DNA from: Zobellia uliginosa
GTDB taxonomy: Bacteria; Bacteroidota; Bacteroidia; Flavobacteriales; Flavobacteriaceae
Direction of reading: 5' to 3'
NCBI RefSeq assembly: GCF_900156625.1
Contig: NZ_FTOB01000002.1
Coordinates: 552,275-616,274 of the forward strand
Length of the DNA stretch: 64,000 bases
In this document: in pieces, positions 38,095 through 46,645 of the stretch
Numbering within the stretch: the stretch's first letter is position 1
How the letters are laid out: every line of letters starts with the position of its first letter
Notes under the pieces: model-generated
Seen by the model: only the letters and a program-made list of their open reading frames with translations
What the model was told of the DNA's origin: nothing
The model's database searches: none
Translations under genes and position numbers: made by a program

Positions 38095-39075
38095 TTGAAA
38101 CTATCCAGGGAAATCAAAACAGGAATAATAGTAATAGGCGGTATTCTATTGTTCATCTTAGGTTTTAGCTATTTGAAATCATCGCCTTTATTTGAAGATG
38201 GTAAAACCATATACGCAGTGTATAATGAGGTCGGAGGACTTCAAGTGGGCACACCCGTAACCATAAACGGTTTTGTGGTAGGTAAGGTGACCGACGTTAA
38301 ATTTAAGGACCAGAGGGGTCATTTATTGGTCACTTTGTTTATTAAGAGTGATTTTGAATTTAGTAAGAACAGTTTTGCCGAACTCTACGACACTGGAATT
38401 ATCGGAGGAAAGGGCATTCAGGTTAAACCCGTATTTGACGGGGCCCCAATGGCAACGTCGGGCGACACCTTGACCAGCAAGATTCAGCTGGGGCTAACAC
38501 AGTTGGTACAGAAGCAACTGACTCCCTTACAGCAAAAAGTGGAAGGGGCCGTCACCAACGCCGATAGCTTATTGATGAACGTGAACGAAGTGCTGGACGA
38601 TAAGGCCAAAAAAGATTTAAGGGAAACCTTGAGCGGACTGAACGCTACCGTAGCCAGCTTTCAAAAAAGTGCCGATATGCTCAGCCGAATTTTAAGTACC
38701 AATGAGGATAACTTGAACCAATCGCTGAACAATTTTCAGGAACTTACCTCTAATTTTGCTAAATTATCAGACTCGTTGAACAATGCCGGTCTCGGCAATA
38801 CTTTGGCAAACCTAGAGTCCACTATGGTCAATTTGAACAAATTGATGTCGAATATCGAGAAAGGGGACGGTACTTTGGGCAAGCTGATGAAAGACGAAGA
38901 ACTTTATACAAATTTGAACAATGCATCAAGGGAACTGGATCTATTGCTACAGGACTTTCGTTTGAACCCCAAACGTTACGTTAACGTATCCGTTTTCGGT
39001 AAGAAGCAGATAGATTACGAATTACCGGAAGACGATCCAGCCAACCTTCAACCACAACCACAACCCGAACAATAG
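38095..39075 (+). CDS. MlaD/MCE-family membrane lipid transport protein
   Basis: The 326-residue protein starts at a TTG codon, which gives the conserved opening KLSREIKTGIIVIGG. No upstream ATG is available. One transmembrane segment (about 10-28) precedes the MCE domain (about 40-120, with EVGGLQVGTPVTINGFVVGKV and GIIGGKGIQV). A long coiled-coil-like region (about 145-285) follows. MCE proteins carry phospholipids between membranes and work with an MlaE/MlaF ABC unit, which is not in the window. The next gene starts at the base after its stop, so the genes are co-transcribed. The C-terminus is rich in P and Q. Confidence 0.9.
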   Translation: MKLSREIKTGIIVIGGILLFILGFSYLKSSPLFEDGKTIYAVYNEVGGLQVGTPVTINGFVVGKVTDVKFKDQRGHLLVTLFIKSDFEFSKNSFAELYDTGIIGGKGIQVKPVFDGAPMATSGDTLTSKIQLGLTQLVQKQLTPLQQKVEGAVTNADSLLMNVNEVLDDKAKKDLRETLSGLNATVASFQKSADMLSRILSTNEDNLNQSLNNFQELTSNFAKLSDSLNNAGLGNTLANLESTMVNLNKLMSNIEKGDGTLGKLMKDEELYTNLNNASRELDLLLQDFRLNPKRYVNVSVFGKKQIDYELPEDDPANLQPQPQPEQ

Positions 39076-40404
39076 ATGGAATACTTCCCAAATATTTTAT
39101 TTGTAATCGTACTTATAGCCGGTATCGGTTTTTTTGCCCGAAATGTAAAACGGCTGTCAAGAAATGTTAAGCTGGGTAAAGATGTAGACGTAAGCGATGA
39201 CAAAGGGCAACGCTGGAAAAATATGGCCAAAATTGCCTTGGGTCAGACGAAGATGGTGGTTCGTCCCATAGCGGGCTTTCTCCATATTATAGTATACGTC
39301 GGTTTTATCATTATCAATATCGAGGTATTGGAGATTGTACTCGACGGCATCTTGGGAACACACCGCATTTTTGCGCCCCTTGGTTCAATATACGATGTGC
39401 TTATCGGTTCTTTTGAAATATTGGCCTTCTTGGTCATTGTTGCCGTAACCGTATTTTGGGTACGCCGTAATATTATTCGGGTCAGACGTTTTATCAAACC
39501 GGAAATGACGGGTTGGCCCAAGCAAGATGGAAATCTTATTCTGTATATAGAATTGGTGCTTATGGTATTGTTCCTGACTATGAACGGGGCCGATTACCAA
39601 TTGCAGCAAATGGGGGCAGACCATTATTTAAAGGCCGGTATGTTTCCCGTAAGCCAGTTTATGGCACCTCTTTTTGAGGGGATGTCCATGTCTTCGTTGA
39701 TACTGTTGGAACGTACGGCATGGTGGCTTCATATTATAGGGATACTTTGTTTTTTGAATTACCTTTATTATTCGAAACATTTACATATTCTTTTGGCGTT
39801 CCCCAATACCTATTACGGTAAATTGAAGCCAAAGGGACAGTTTAAAAACTTGGATGCCGTAACCGCAGAGGTGAAATTGATGATGGATCCCTCTGCCGAT
39901 CCTTTTGCCGCTCCTGCCGAAGAAGATGCTGGGGAACCGGAAAAATTCGGGGCTTCCGACGTTACCGACCTGAATTGGGTGCAGTTGTTGAATTCTTATA
40001 CCTGTACAGAATGTGGGCGGTGTACCGACGAGTGCCCGGCCAACCAGACCGGAAAAAAATTGTCGCCCCGAAAGATCATGATGGATACCCGTGACCGTTT
40101 AGAGGAAGTAGGTAAGAATATAGATGCCAACAAAGGGCAGTTTGTAGACGACGGAAAACAATTGCTAGACGATTATATCTCTAGGGAGGAGCTTTGGGCG
40201 TGCACCACATGTAGCGCTTGTGTTCAGGCTTGTCCGGTGAGCATAGACCCGCTCTCCATAATTATGGATATGCGTCAATATTTGGTAATGGAGCAATCCG
40301 CCGCGCCTACGGATTTGAACAATATGATGGGGAATATAGAAAATAACGGGGCGCCTTGGCCTTTCAACCAAATGGATCGACTGAACTGGGCCAAAGAAGA
40401 ATAA
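39076..40404 (+). CDS. Membrane-bound 2x[4Fe-4S] reductase-type protein
   Basis: The 442-residue protein has an N-terminal membrane part with about five transmembrane segments (residues 5-250) and a soluble C-terminal ferredoxin domain. Two cluster motifs are present: CTECGRCTDECP near residue 313 and CTTCSACVQACP near residue 377. The membrane part resembles NarI/HdrE-type quinone-interacting subunits. Together with the next gene it looks like a split HdrD/GlpC-type electron-transfer unit. The substrate is unknown. It starts directly after mlaD with no spacer and is followed by the CCG-domain gene after 49 bases. Confidence 0.88.
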   Translation: MEYFPNILFVIVLIAGIGFFARNVKRLSRNVKLGKDVDVSDDKGQRWKNMAKIALGQTKMVVRPIAGFLHIIVYVGFIIINIEVLEIVLDGILGTHRIFAPLGSIYDVLIGSFEILAFLVIVAVTVFWVRRNIIRVRRFIKPEMTGWPKQDGNLILYIELVLMVLFLTMNGADYQLQQMGADHYLKAGMFPVSQFMAPLFEGMSMSSLILLERTAWWLHIIGILCFLNYLYYSKHLHILLAFPNTYYGKLKPKGQFKNLDAVTAEVKLMMDPSADPFAAPAEEDAGEPEKFGASDVTDLNWVQLLNSYTCTECGRCTDECPANQTGKKLSPRKIMMDTRDRLEEVGKNIDANKGQFVDDGKQLLDDYISREELWACTTCSACVQACPVSIDPLSIIMDMRQYLVMEQSAAPTDLNNMMGNIENNGAPWPFNQMDRLNWAKEE

Positions 40405-40453
40405 ACAAGGTACTTGGGCCGCGATACTAATTTTAGAATTTGAATTTTTTACA

Positions 40454-41245
40454 ATGGCGAACGAATTGAAAGTTCCAACAATGGCAGAACTCTTTGCCGC
40501 AGGTCAGAAACCAGAAGTTTTGTTTTGGGTCGGCTGTGCGGGTAGTTTTGACGATAGGGCGAAAAAAATAACAAAGGCTTTTGTTCAATTGCTCAACAAG
40601 GCGAATGTTTCCTTTGCCGTTTTGGGTACGGAAGAGAGTTGTACAGGTGATCCGGCCAAAAGGGCGGGCAACGAGTTTCTCTTTCAAATGCAGGCGGTTA
40701 CCAATATCGAAGTGATGAATGCCTACGGTATAAATAAAATCGTAACGGCTTGTCCCCATTGCTTCAATACCATTAAAAATGAGTACCCTGGTTTAGGGGG
40801 GCAGTATGAGGTGGTTCACCATACCCAATTTTTAAAGACCCTGTTCGAAGACGGAAGGATTACCCTTGAAGGGGGAAAATTCAAAGGAAAGCGTATAACT
40901 TACCATGACCCGTGCTATTTGGGCCGGGCCAATAATGTTTACGAAGCGCCACGGGAAATGATCCGAAAACTTGATGCCGAGCTTATTGAAATGAAGAGCT
41001 GTAAGCAAAAGGGACTATGTTGCGGTGCCGGTGGGGCACAGATGTTCAAGGAACCGGAAAAAGGGGATAAGGACGTGAACATAGAGCGTACGGAGCAGGC
41101 CATGGAGACCCAGCCCGAAATTATTGCCGCCGCATGCCCATTTTGCAATACGATGATGACAGACGGAGTTAAGAATAAAGAAAAGGAGGGTGCCATTGCC
41201 GTAATGGATATTGCCGAGCTGATTGCCTCTGCGCAAGACCTATAG
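40454..41245 (+). CDS. CCG-domain (Fe-S)-binding oxidoreductase subunit
   Basis: The 263-residue cytoplasmic protein contains two cysteine-rich CCG domains. The first spans roughly 25-105 (VGCAG, CTGDP, CPHCFNT). The second spans about 150-235 (DPCYLGR, GLCCGAGGAQMF, CPFCNTMM). These domains bind a non-cubane or cubane iron-sulfur cluster in heterodisulfide reductase subunit B, glycolate oxidase GlcF and LutA. Its partner is the membrane ferredoxin protein encoded just upstream. Physiological donor and acceptor are unknown. The four-gene order mlaD, ferredoxin, CCG, small protein is compact, with 0, 49 and 39 bases between genes. Confidence 0.9.
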   Translation: MANELKVPTMAELFAAGQKPEVLFWVGCAGSFDDRAKKITKAFVQLLNKANVSFAVLGTEESCTGDPAKRAGNEFLFQMQAVTNIEVMNAYGINKIVTACPHCFNTIKNEYPGLGGQYEVVHHTQFLKTLFEDGRITLEGGKFKGKRITYHDPCYLGRANNVYEAPREMIRKLDAELIEMKSCKQKGLCCGAGGAQMFKEPEKGDKDVNIERTEQAMETQPEIIAAACPFCNTMMTDGVKNKEKEGAIAVMDIAELIASAQDL

Positions 41246-41284
41246 CCCCCCTCGATTAAGAACCCCCAATTAGAACACAAGAAA

Positions 41285-41767
41285 ATGCTAGTAGAATTTA
41301 ATACTTTGCCCGATGCTTCGCGCATATGGATCTATCAGGCCAACCGCAGTTTTACCGAAGCCGAATTGGCCGAGATCCGCAACGAACTCAATGAGTTTAT
41401 AACCGAATGGACCGCCCATGGTAGCCAGTTGAAAGCGGGATATGAAATAAAATACAAAAGATTTATTGTTTTGGCCCTCGACCAAAGTGCGGTGGCCGCA
41501 TCAGGTTGTTCAATAGATGCATCGGTTCATTTTATTCAACATTTAGAAAAAAAATACAATGTTGAACTTCTTGATAAGATGAATGTTTCTTACAAGCAAG
41601 GCGAGCACATTGCCTATAAATCGCTGATAGATTTCAAAAAAATGGCCAAGCAAAAGGCGGTATCTAAAAACACCATTGTTTTTAATAATCTTGTCGCCAA
41701 TAAGCAGGAGTACCAAGAACATTGGGAAGTACCCGCAGGGGAGAGTTGGCATGCCCGATTTATGTAG
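41285..41767 (+). CDS. Conserved hypothetical protein at the end of the mlaD operon
   Basis: The 160-residue soluble protein has no signal or membrane segment. I do not recognise a catalytic motif. Related flavobacterial proteins are often labelled ABC transporter ATPase, but no Walker A, Walker B or signature sequence is present, so that label is not supported. Noticeable segments are LPDASRIWIYQANRSF near the start, ALDQSAVAASGCSIDASV (about 73-90) and ESWHARFM at the end. It follows the CCG gene by 39 bases and probably shares its transcript. Confidence 0.8.
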   Translation: MLVEFNTLPDASRIWIYQANRSFTEAELAEIRNELNEFITEWTAHGSQLKAGYEIKYKRFIVLALDQSAVAASGCSIDASVHFIQHLEKKYNVELLDKMNVSYKQGEHIAYKSLIDFKKMAKQKAVSKNTIVFNNLVANKQEYQEHWEVPAGESWHARFM

Positions 41768-41874
41768 TCGAATCGGTTTTATAAGTTTCCTGAAGTATTG
41801 GTTTCATTATATATATCGGATGAAATGCAATATTCCTTTTAGTTTTTAGTTATTGCCATAGATCTATCTGAACA

Positions 41875-44784
41875 ATGCGTTTTTTTTCTGTTTTTTCCTT
41901 ACTTTTTTTTGTAATTATAGGTGCTGCAGCGCAACATCCTTTGGTGACTAAAGACAGTCTGGCCCAGAGTAAATGGGTCGATGCGCGTTATAGTGAGATG
42001 AGCCTTGACGAAAAGTTAGGACAACTTTTTATGGTCATGGTGGGCTCTGATCAGGCCAAATCCAGTACGGATAAAATAAAGGCGCTCATTAAGGAACAAC
42101 ATATAGGAGGGGTAATCTTTTCTACAGGCGGCCCCATGAGACAGGCCAAACTAACGAACGAATTTCAATCGGTTTCAAAACTTCCCTTGATGATCGGCCT
42201 AGATGCCGAGTGGGGGCTTGCCATGAGGTTAGACTCTACCTATGCCTTTCCGTGGAATATGACCCTAGGGGCCATTACCGATAACACCGTCGTACAAAAG
42301 GTAGGTAGGCGTATCGGGGAGCATGCCAAACGTTTGGGGGTGCATATCAATTTTGCACCGGATATCGATATCAATACAAACCCGAAAAACCCTATAATAG
42401 GTAATCGCTCTTTTGGGGAAGACCGTGAGAACGTAGCCAATAAGGGAATTGCCTTTATGAAGGGAATGGAAAGTGCCGGGGTGCTCGCCAGTGGAAAACA
42501 CTTTCCGGGCCATGGGGATACGGAAACCGATTCGCATAAGGCCTTGCCCATGATCAATTTTACCCGCGAGCGACTTGACAGTGTAGAATTGTATCCTTTT
42601 AGAAGATTGATCGACGAAGGCTTGAGCAGTGTCATGGTTGCCCATCTAGAGGTACCTGCACTCGAGCTGAAAAAAGAACTGCCGTCTTCCTTGTCTGAGC
42701 AGATCATTTCAGGGTTGTTAAAGGAGGAAATGAATTTTAAGGGATTGGTTTTTACCGATGCCCTAAATATGAAGGGGGTAACCAACCACGGTAAAGATGG
42801 TGATGCCGAGTTGGCCGCTTTCATGGCGGGCAATGACATCCTATTAATGCCGACACAAGTGGACAAGGCCAAGGAAAAGCTGGCCAAGGCCTATAAAAAG
42901 GGACGGATTACCGAGAGAAGGTTGGCCAGTTCGGTAAAGAAAATTTTAATGGCGAAATATAAGGTCGGGCTAAACAGGTATAGACCGGTGGAGCTCAAAA
43001 ACCTTTATGAAGACCTGAACTCGAGAACCGATGACCTAATTTACGAGGAGGCCATAGAAAAAGCCTTGACCGTGGTAAAGAACAATTTTTACCTGATGGG
43101 AATCAAACAGTTGGAGAATAAGAAAATCGCCTACGTAAAGTTCGGCGAAGCCAATAGTGACCCCTTTCTTGAAGAATTGAACAAATATGCTGCCGTAAAA
43201 CAGGTGAACGCCAGTGATATTGGAACCTTAAAGACGAAGCTCAAAGATTATAACTTAGTAATAGTGGGACTTCATAAGAGTAATGAAAGTCCTTGGAAAG
43301 CGTATAAGTTTTCAAAAAGAGAACTACAGTGGTTGGAAGAAATAGCGAACCAACGAACATCAAACTTGATATTGTCGGTATTCGCTAAACCCTACGCGCT
43401 CTTAGACGTACCTTCCTTTAAGAGTATCGACGGGGTAGTGGTAGCGTATCAAAACAGCGAGTTGGCACAGCGTAAGACGGCCCAGTTGATTTTCGGGGCC
43501 ATTCCCGGTGAGGGTAAGCTGCCGGTTACGGCCCACAACGATTTTCCCGTAAACACCCAAGTTCGTTTAAAGTCGCTATTGCGATTGGGGTACAGCTATC
43601 CCGAACGGGTGGGTTTCGATGCGGCCAAATTGGCCCAAATCGATACACTGGTACAGCATGGTATAGATTCTTTAATGTTTCCAGGAGCCCAAGTGTTGGT
43701 TGCCCGAAAGGGAAAGGTCGTCTATAACAAAGGGTTTGGTAAGCCGACCTACGATTCTAAAGACAGCATTACCACCGAACATATTTATGACTTGGCTTCC
43801 ATAACAAAAATATTGGGTACGTTGCCGATGATCATGAAAATGGAAGAGGAGGGGGATATCAAACTGAACAATACCTTTCAGGAACTGATTCCCGAATATG
43901 CCGAATCGGAACTGAAGAACGTCACCGTACTAAAGGCTCTGTCACACTATGGAAGACTGCCCGCGTGGATCGCTTTTTACGTCGCTACGCTTGACAAGAA
44001 CCGAAAACCATCGAAAGAGTTCTATAGAACGGAACCTACCGATGGTTTTTCGTATAAGGTAACCGATAAACTTTATCTTACCGATGCGTATAACGATTCC
44101 ATCTATAACCGGATTGGGAGACAGAGCTTAAAATCGAATCGCTATAGGTACAGTGACGTAGGTTATTATGTGATGAAAAAATACATTGAAAAGGTCGGCA
44201 AGAAACGATTGGACAAGCAGGTGGATGAATTTTTGTATAAGCCTATCGGGGCAATGAATACAAGTTATAATCCTCTTGAGAAATTCCCTAAAAACAGGAT
44301 CGTACCCACAGAGGTCGATAAATATTACCGTTATGAGACCGTTCAAGGTTATGTACATGATATGGGAGCGGCCATGCAAGGTGGGGTCGGAGGCCATGCG
44401 GGACTTTTCAGTAATGCAGGTGATATCGCCAAGATCATGCAAATGTATTTGCAGGACGGCATTTACGGGGGCACCCGTTTTTTGGATGCACGTACGGTCA
44501 AAAAATTCAATACCTGTTACTTCTGCGATGAAAACGTCAGGCGTGGGGTAGGTTTTGATAAACCCCAATTGAAAGATGGCGGCCCTACTTGTGGCTGTGT
44601 ATCCCGAAAAAGTTTTGGCCACAGTGGGTTTACCGGCACCTATACTTGGGCCGATCCCGAAGAGGAAATCGTTTACGTATTCTTATCGAACAGAACTTAC
44701 CCTTCCTCTTCCAATACCCTTTTGATAAAATCGGGTTTACGAACACGTATTCAAAAAGTAATTTACGACGCTATTGTAAATTGA
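41875..44784 (+). CDS. GH3 beta-N-acetylhexosaminidase fused to a serine beta-lactamase-like domain
   Basis: The 969-residue protein has a signal peptide (1-19) and a GH3/NagZ-type domain (about 35-380). In it, KHFPGHGDT is at 208-216, the loop His221 follows, and the probable nucleophile is Asp295 in FTDALNMKG. A GH3 C-terminal-like segment (about 395-570) is followed by a class C beta-lactamase/DD-peptidase fold (about 580-969) with SITK (Ser642, Lys645), YSDVGYY and HSGFTGT. NagZ-type enzymes remove GlcNAc from muropeptides. The serine domain may act on peptide stems. Unlike E. coli NagZ, it is exported. Fusion of both domains is seen in Bacteroidota; the true substrate pair is inferred. 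Confidence 0.9.
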   Translation: MRFFSVFSLLFFVIIGAAAQHPLVTKDSLAQSKWVDARYSEMSLDEKLGQLFMVMVGSDQAKSSTDKIKALIKEQHIGGVIFSTGGPMRQAKLTNEFQSVSKLPLMIGLDAEWGLAMRLDSTYAFPWNMTLGAITDNTVVQKVGRRIGEHAKRLGVHINFAPDIDINTNPKNPIIGNRSFGEDRENVANKGIAFMKGMESAGVLASGKHFPGHGDTETDSHKALPMINFTRERLDSVELYPFRRLIDEGLSSVMVAHLEVPALELKKELPSSLSEQIISGLLKEEMNFKGLVFTDALNMKGVTNHGKDGDAELAAFMAGNDILLMPTQVDKAKEKLAKAYKKGRITERRLASSVKKILMAKYKVGLNRYRPVELKNLYEDLNSRTDDLIYEEAIEKALTVVKNNFYLMGIKQLENKKIAYVKFGEANSDPFLEELNKYAAVKQVNASDIGTLKTKLKDYNLVIVGLHKSNESPWKAYKFSKRELQWLEEIANQRTSNLILSVFAKPYALLDVPSFKSIDGVVVAYQNSELAQRKTAQLIFGAIPGEGKLPVTAHNDFPVNTQVRLKSLLRLGYSYPERVGFDAAKLAQIDTLVQHGIDSLMFPGAQVLVARKGKVVYNKGFGKPTYDSKDSITTEHIYDLASITKILGTLPMIMKMEEEGDIKLNNTFQELIPEYAESELKNVTVLKALSHYGRLPAWIAFYVATLDKNRKPSKEFYRTEPTDGFSYKVTDKLYLTDAYNDSIYNRIGRQSLKSNRYRYSDVGYYVMKKYIEKVGKKRLDKQVDEFLYKPIGAMNTSYNPLEKFPKNRIVPTEVDKYYRYETVQGYVHDMGAAMQGGVGGHAGLFSNAGDIAKIMQMYLQDGIYGGTRFLDARTVKKFNTCYFCDENVRRGVGFDKPQLKDGGPTCGCVSRKSFGHSGFTGTYTWADPEEEIVYVFLSNRTYPSSSNTLLIKSGLRTRIQKVIYDAIVN

Positions 44785-44923
44785 TGGTTTTTAGAAACTA
44801 TAATTCTATAGCACCTACTTGATAATTAAAGAATTGGGCCATGATGCTCGGTTAACTTGCCATATACTTTGCGGTGTCTTGAAATTAAAAAGAGCTTTTA
44901 CCGACTTACTTTATAGATTTAGC

Positions 44924-44931
44924 TAAATTTG
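44924..44931 (+). promoter_or_regulatory. Possible -7 element just before bshA
   Basis: TAAATTTG matches TAnnTTTG but ends only 4 bases before the bshA ATG. If used, the message would be leaderless or nearly so. It may be a chance match. Confidence 0.2.
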
Positions 44932-44935
44932 ACTG

Positions 44936-46081
44936 ATGAAAATAGCAATTGTTTGTTATCCAACTTTTGGAGGGAGCGGTGTAGTAGCCACGGAACTGGG
45001 TATAGCCTTGGCCGATAGAGGGCATGAGGTTCATTTTGTAACCTATAGACAACCTGTGCGCCTTGGGCTCTTAGGTAATAAAATTTACTTCCACGAAGTG
45101 CATGTGCCCGAATATCCGCTTTTTAAATATCAACCATATGAACTGGCGTTGTCAAGTAAGTTGGTAGATACGGTGAAGTTACACAACATCGATTTGCTTC
45201 ATGTTCATTATGCCATACCACATGCCTATGCAGGTTATATGGCCAAAAAAATGTTGGAGGAAGAGGGCATATATGTGCCTATGATAACGACCTTGCACGG
45301 TACGGATATTACCTTGGTGGGCAACCATCCATTCTATAAACCGGCGGTTACCTTCAGTATCAATCAATCCGACGTGGTGACTTCCGTTTCCGAAAACCTG
45401 AAACAACGTACCATGGAGTTCTTCGATATTAAGAAGGAAATCGAGGTGGTACCCAATTTTATAGATAAATCAAATTACAGTCTTACGTTTACCGATTGCC
45501 AACGTTCTTTAATGGCTAAGGACGACGAGAAAATTATTACGCATATCAGTAATTTTAGGAAGGTAAAACGTATTCCCGATGTCATCGAGATCTTTGACCG
45601 TGTTCAAAAAGAAATACCGGCCAAGTTGGTTATGGTGGGGGAAGGGCCTGAGAAAGAAAATGCCGAAAGGTTGTGCGAAGAGAAAGGTTTGGTCGATAAG
45701 GTCATATTTTTAGGAAACAGTAATGAAATAGATAGAATTCTGTGTTTTTCCGATCTGTTTCTTTTGCCTTCCGAATCAGAGAGTTTTGGTTTGGCGGCCT
45801 TGGAGGCCATGATTAACAAAGTACCTGTAATTTCTAGTAATGCAGGGGGAATACCGGAAGTTAACGAGCACGGTATTACCGGATTTTTGAGTGATATTGG
45901 CGACGTTACCGATATGGCGTACAACGCCTTGCGTATTTTAAAAGATGAGGATACTTTGAATCAGTTTAAAGAAAATGCGGTAGCCTCTGCGGAACGGTTC
46001 GATATCAAAAAGGTACTGCCCTTGTATGAAGCACTCTATGAAAGGGCCTATAAAGCAAGGTTTGACAAATCTTTGACGTAA
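44936..46081 (+). CDS. bshA: N-acetyl-alpha-D-glucosaminyl L-malate synthase
   Basis: BshA joins GlcNAc from UDP-GlcNAc to L-malate, the first step of bacillithiol synthesis. The 381-residue GT4 enzyme opens with YPTFGGSGVVATELG, the family signature. It then shows LLHVHYAIPHAYA, TTLHGTDITLVG, and the C-terminal SESFGLAALEAMINKVPVIS with the E-x7-E pair. The match to BshA is much closer than to the other GT4 enzymes in this window. bshB and bshC are not present here. A small lipoprotein gene follows after one base. Confidence 0.94.
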   Translation: MKIAIVCYPTFGGSGVVATELGIALADRGHEVHFVTYRQPVRLGLLGNKIYFHEVHVPEYPLFKYQPYELALSSKLVDTVKLHNIDLLHVHYAIPHAYAGYMAKKMLEEEGIYVPMITTLHGTDITLVGNHPFYKPAVTFSINQSDVVTSVSENLKQRTMEFFDIKKEIEVVPNFIDKSNYSLTFTDCQRSLMAKDDEKIITHISNFRKVKRIPDVIEIFDRVQKEIPAKLVMVGEGPEKENAERLCEEKGLVDKVIFLGNSNEIDRILCFSDLFLLPSESESFGLAALEAMINKVPVISSNAGGIPEVNEHGITGFLSDIGDVTDMAYNALRILKDEDTLNQFKENAVASAERFDIKKVLPLYEALYERAYKARFDKSLT

Positions 46082-46082
46082 T

Positions 46083-46526
46083 ATGAAATGTGCTTTCTTG
46101 GTTTTGATTCTACTTTTCTCATCTTGTAAAGGGCAGGAAAAAAGAGGGCGCCAACAAGACGTTTCCGAACAGGAAAATCCAATGCGACTAATTGAAAGCG
46201 ATTTTTATAGCGGTACCGATGAAGAGGGGGCGATAGTGGTTACCGATAGAAAAAGCCTGCTTAAATTCTACGCACAGGTCAACAGAACCCGAAAACCGGG
46301 ACTGGCGGTACCCGAAGTTGATTTTAGCAAAGAAATGTTGCTTATCTACTGCGCCGGAAAACAGCAAGGGGCTTCCTTGCCTCGATTGTTCGTTAAGAAT
46401 ACATCTGACAGCCTTTTGATCTTAGGTGTTGAAATAACCAAGGAGGAGGCGTCTTCTACCGCGTTGACGAGTCCGTTTTCAATTTACGGCTTACCACTTA
46501 CCCAAAAGCAAATTATTGTCGAGTAA
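46083..46526 (+). CDS. Small lipoprotein, PrcB-like
   Basis: The 147-residue protein has a clear lipoprotein signal (lipobox FSSC, Cys15). The mature part resembles the C-terminal domain of PrcB-type proteins: VVTDRKSLLKFYAQV, PEVDFSKEMLLIYCAGKQQG, and SPFSIYGLP near the end. That likeness is by pattern only. PrcB helps the dentilisin protease complex in Treponema, but a role here is not implied. The gene starts one base after the bshA stop, so translation is probably coupled, although no functional link to bacillithiol is known to me. Confidence 0.75.
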   Translation: MKCAFLVLILLFSSCKGQEKRGRQQDVSEQENPMRLIESDFYSGTDEEGAIVVTDRKSLLKFYAQVNRTRKPGLAVPEVDFSKEMLLIYCAGKQQGASLPRLFVKNTSDSLLILGVEITKEEASSTALTSPFSIYGLPLTQKQIIVE

Positions 46527-46645
46527 AACCGATATATAGCTGGTATTAAACACCCTATCGATTATTGCTGCCATTCGAAGTGTACATTCGGATTCTTGCC
46601 CTTATAGTTCTTACTTTGTAGTGAGAACACCCAAATTGTATTCTT

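Noticed and set aside
41285-41767. ABC transporter ATPase assignment
   Set aside because: No Walker A, Walker B, Q-loop or signature motif is present in the 160 residues.
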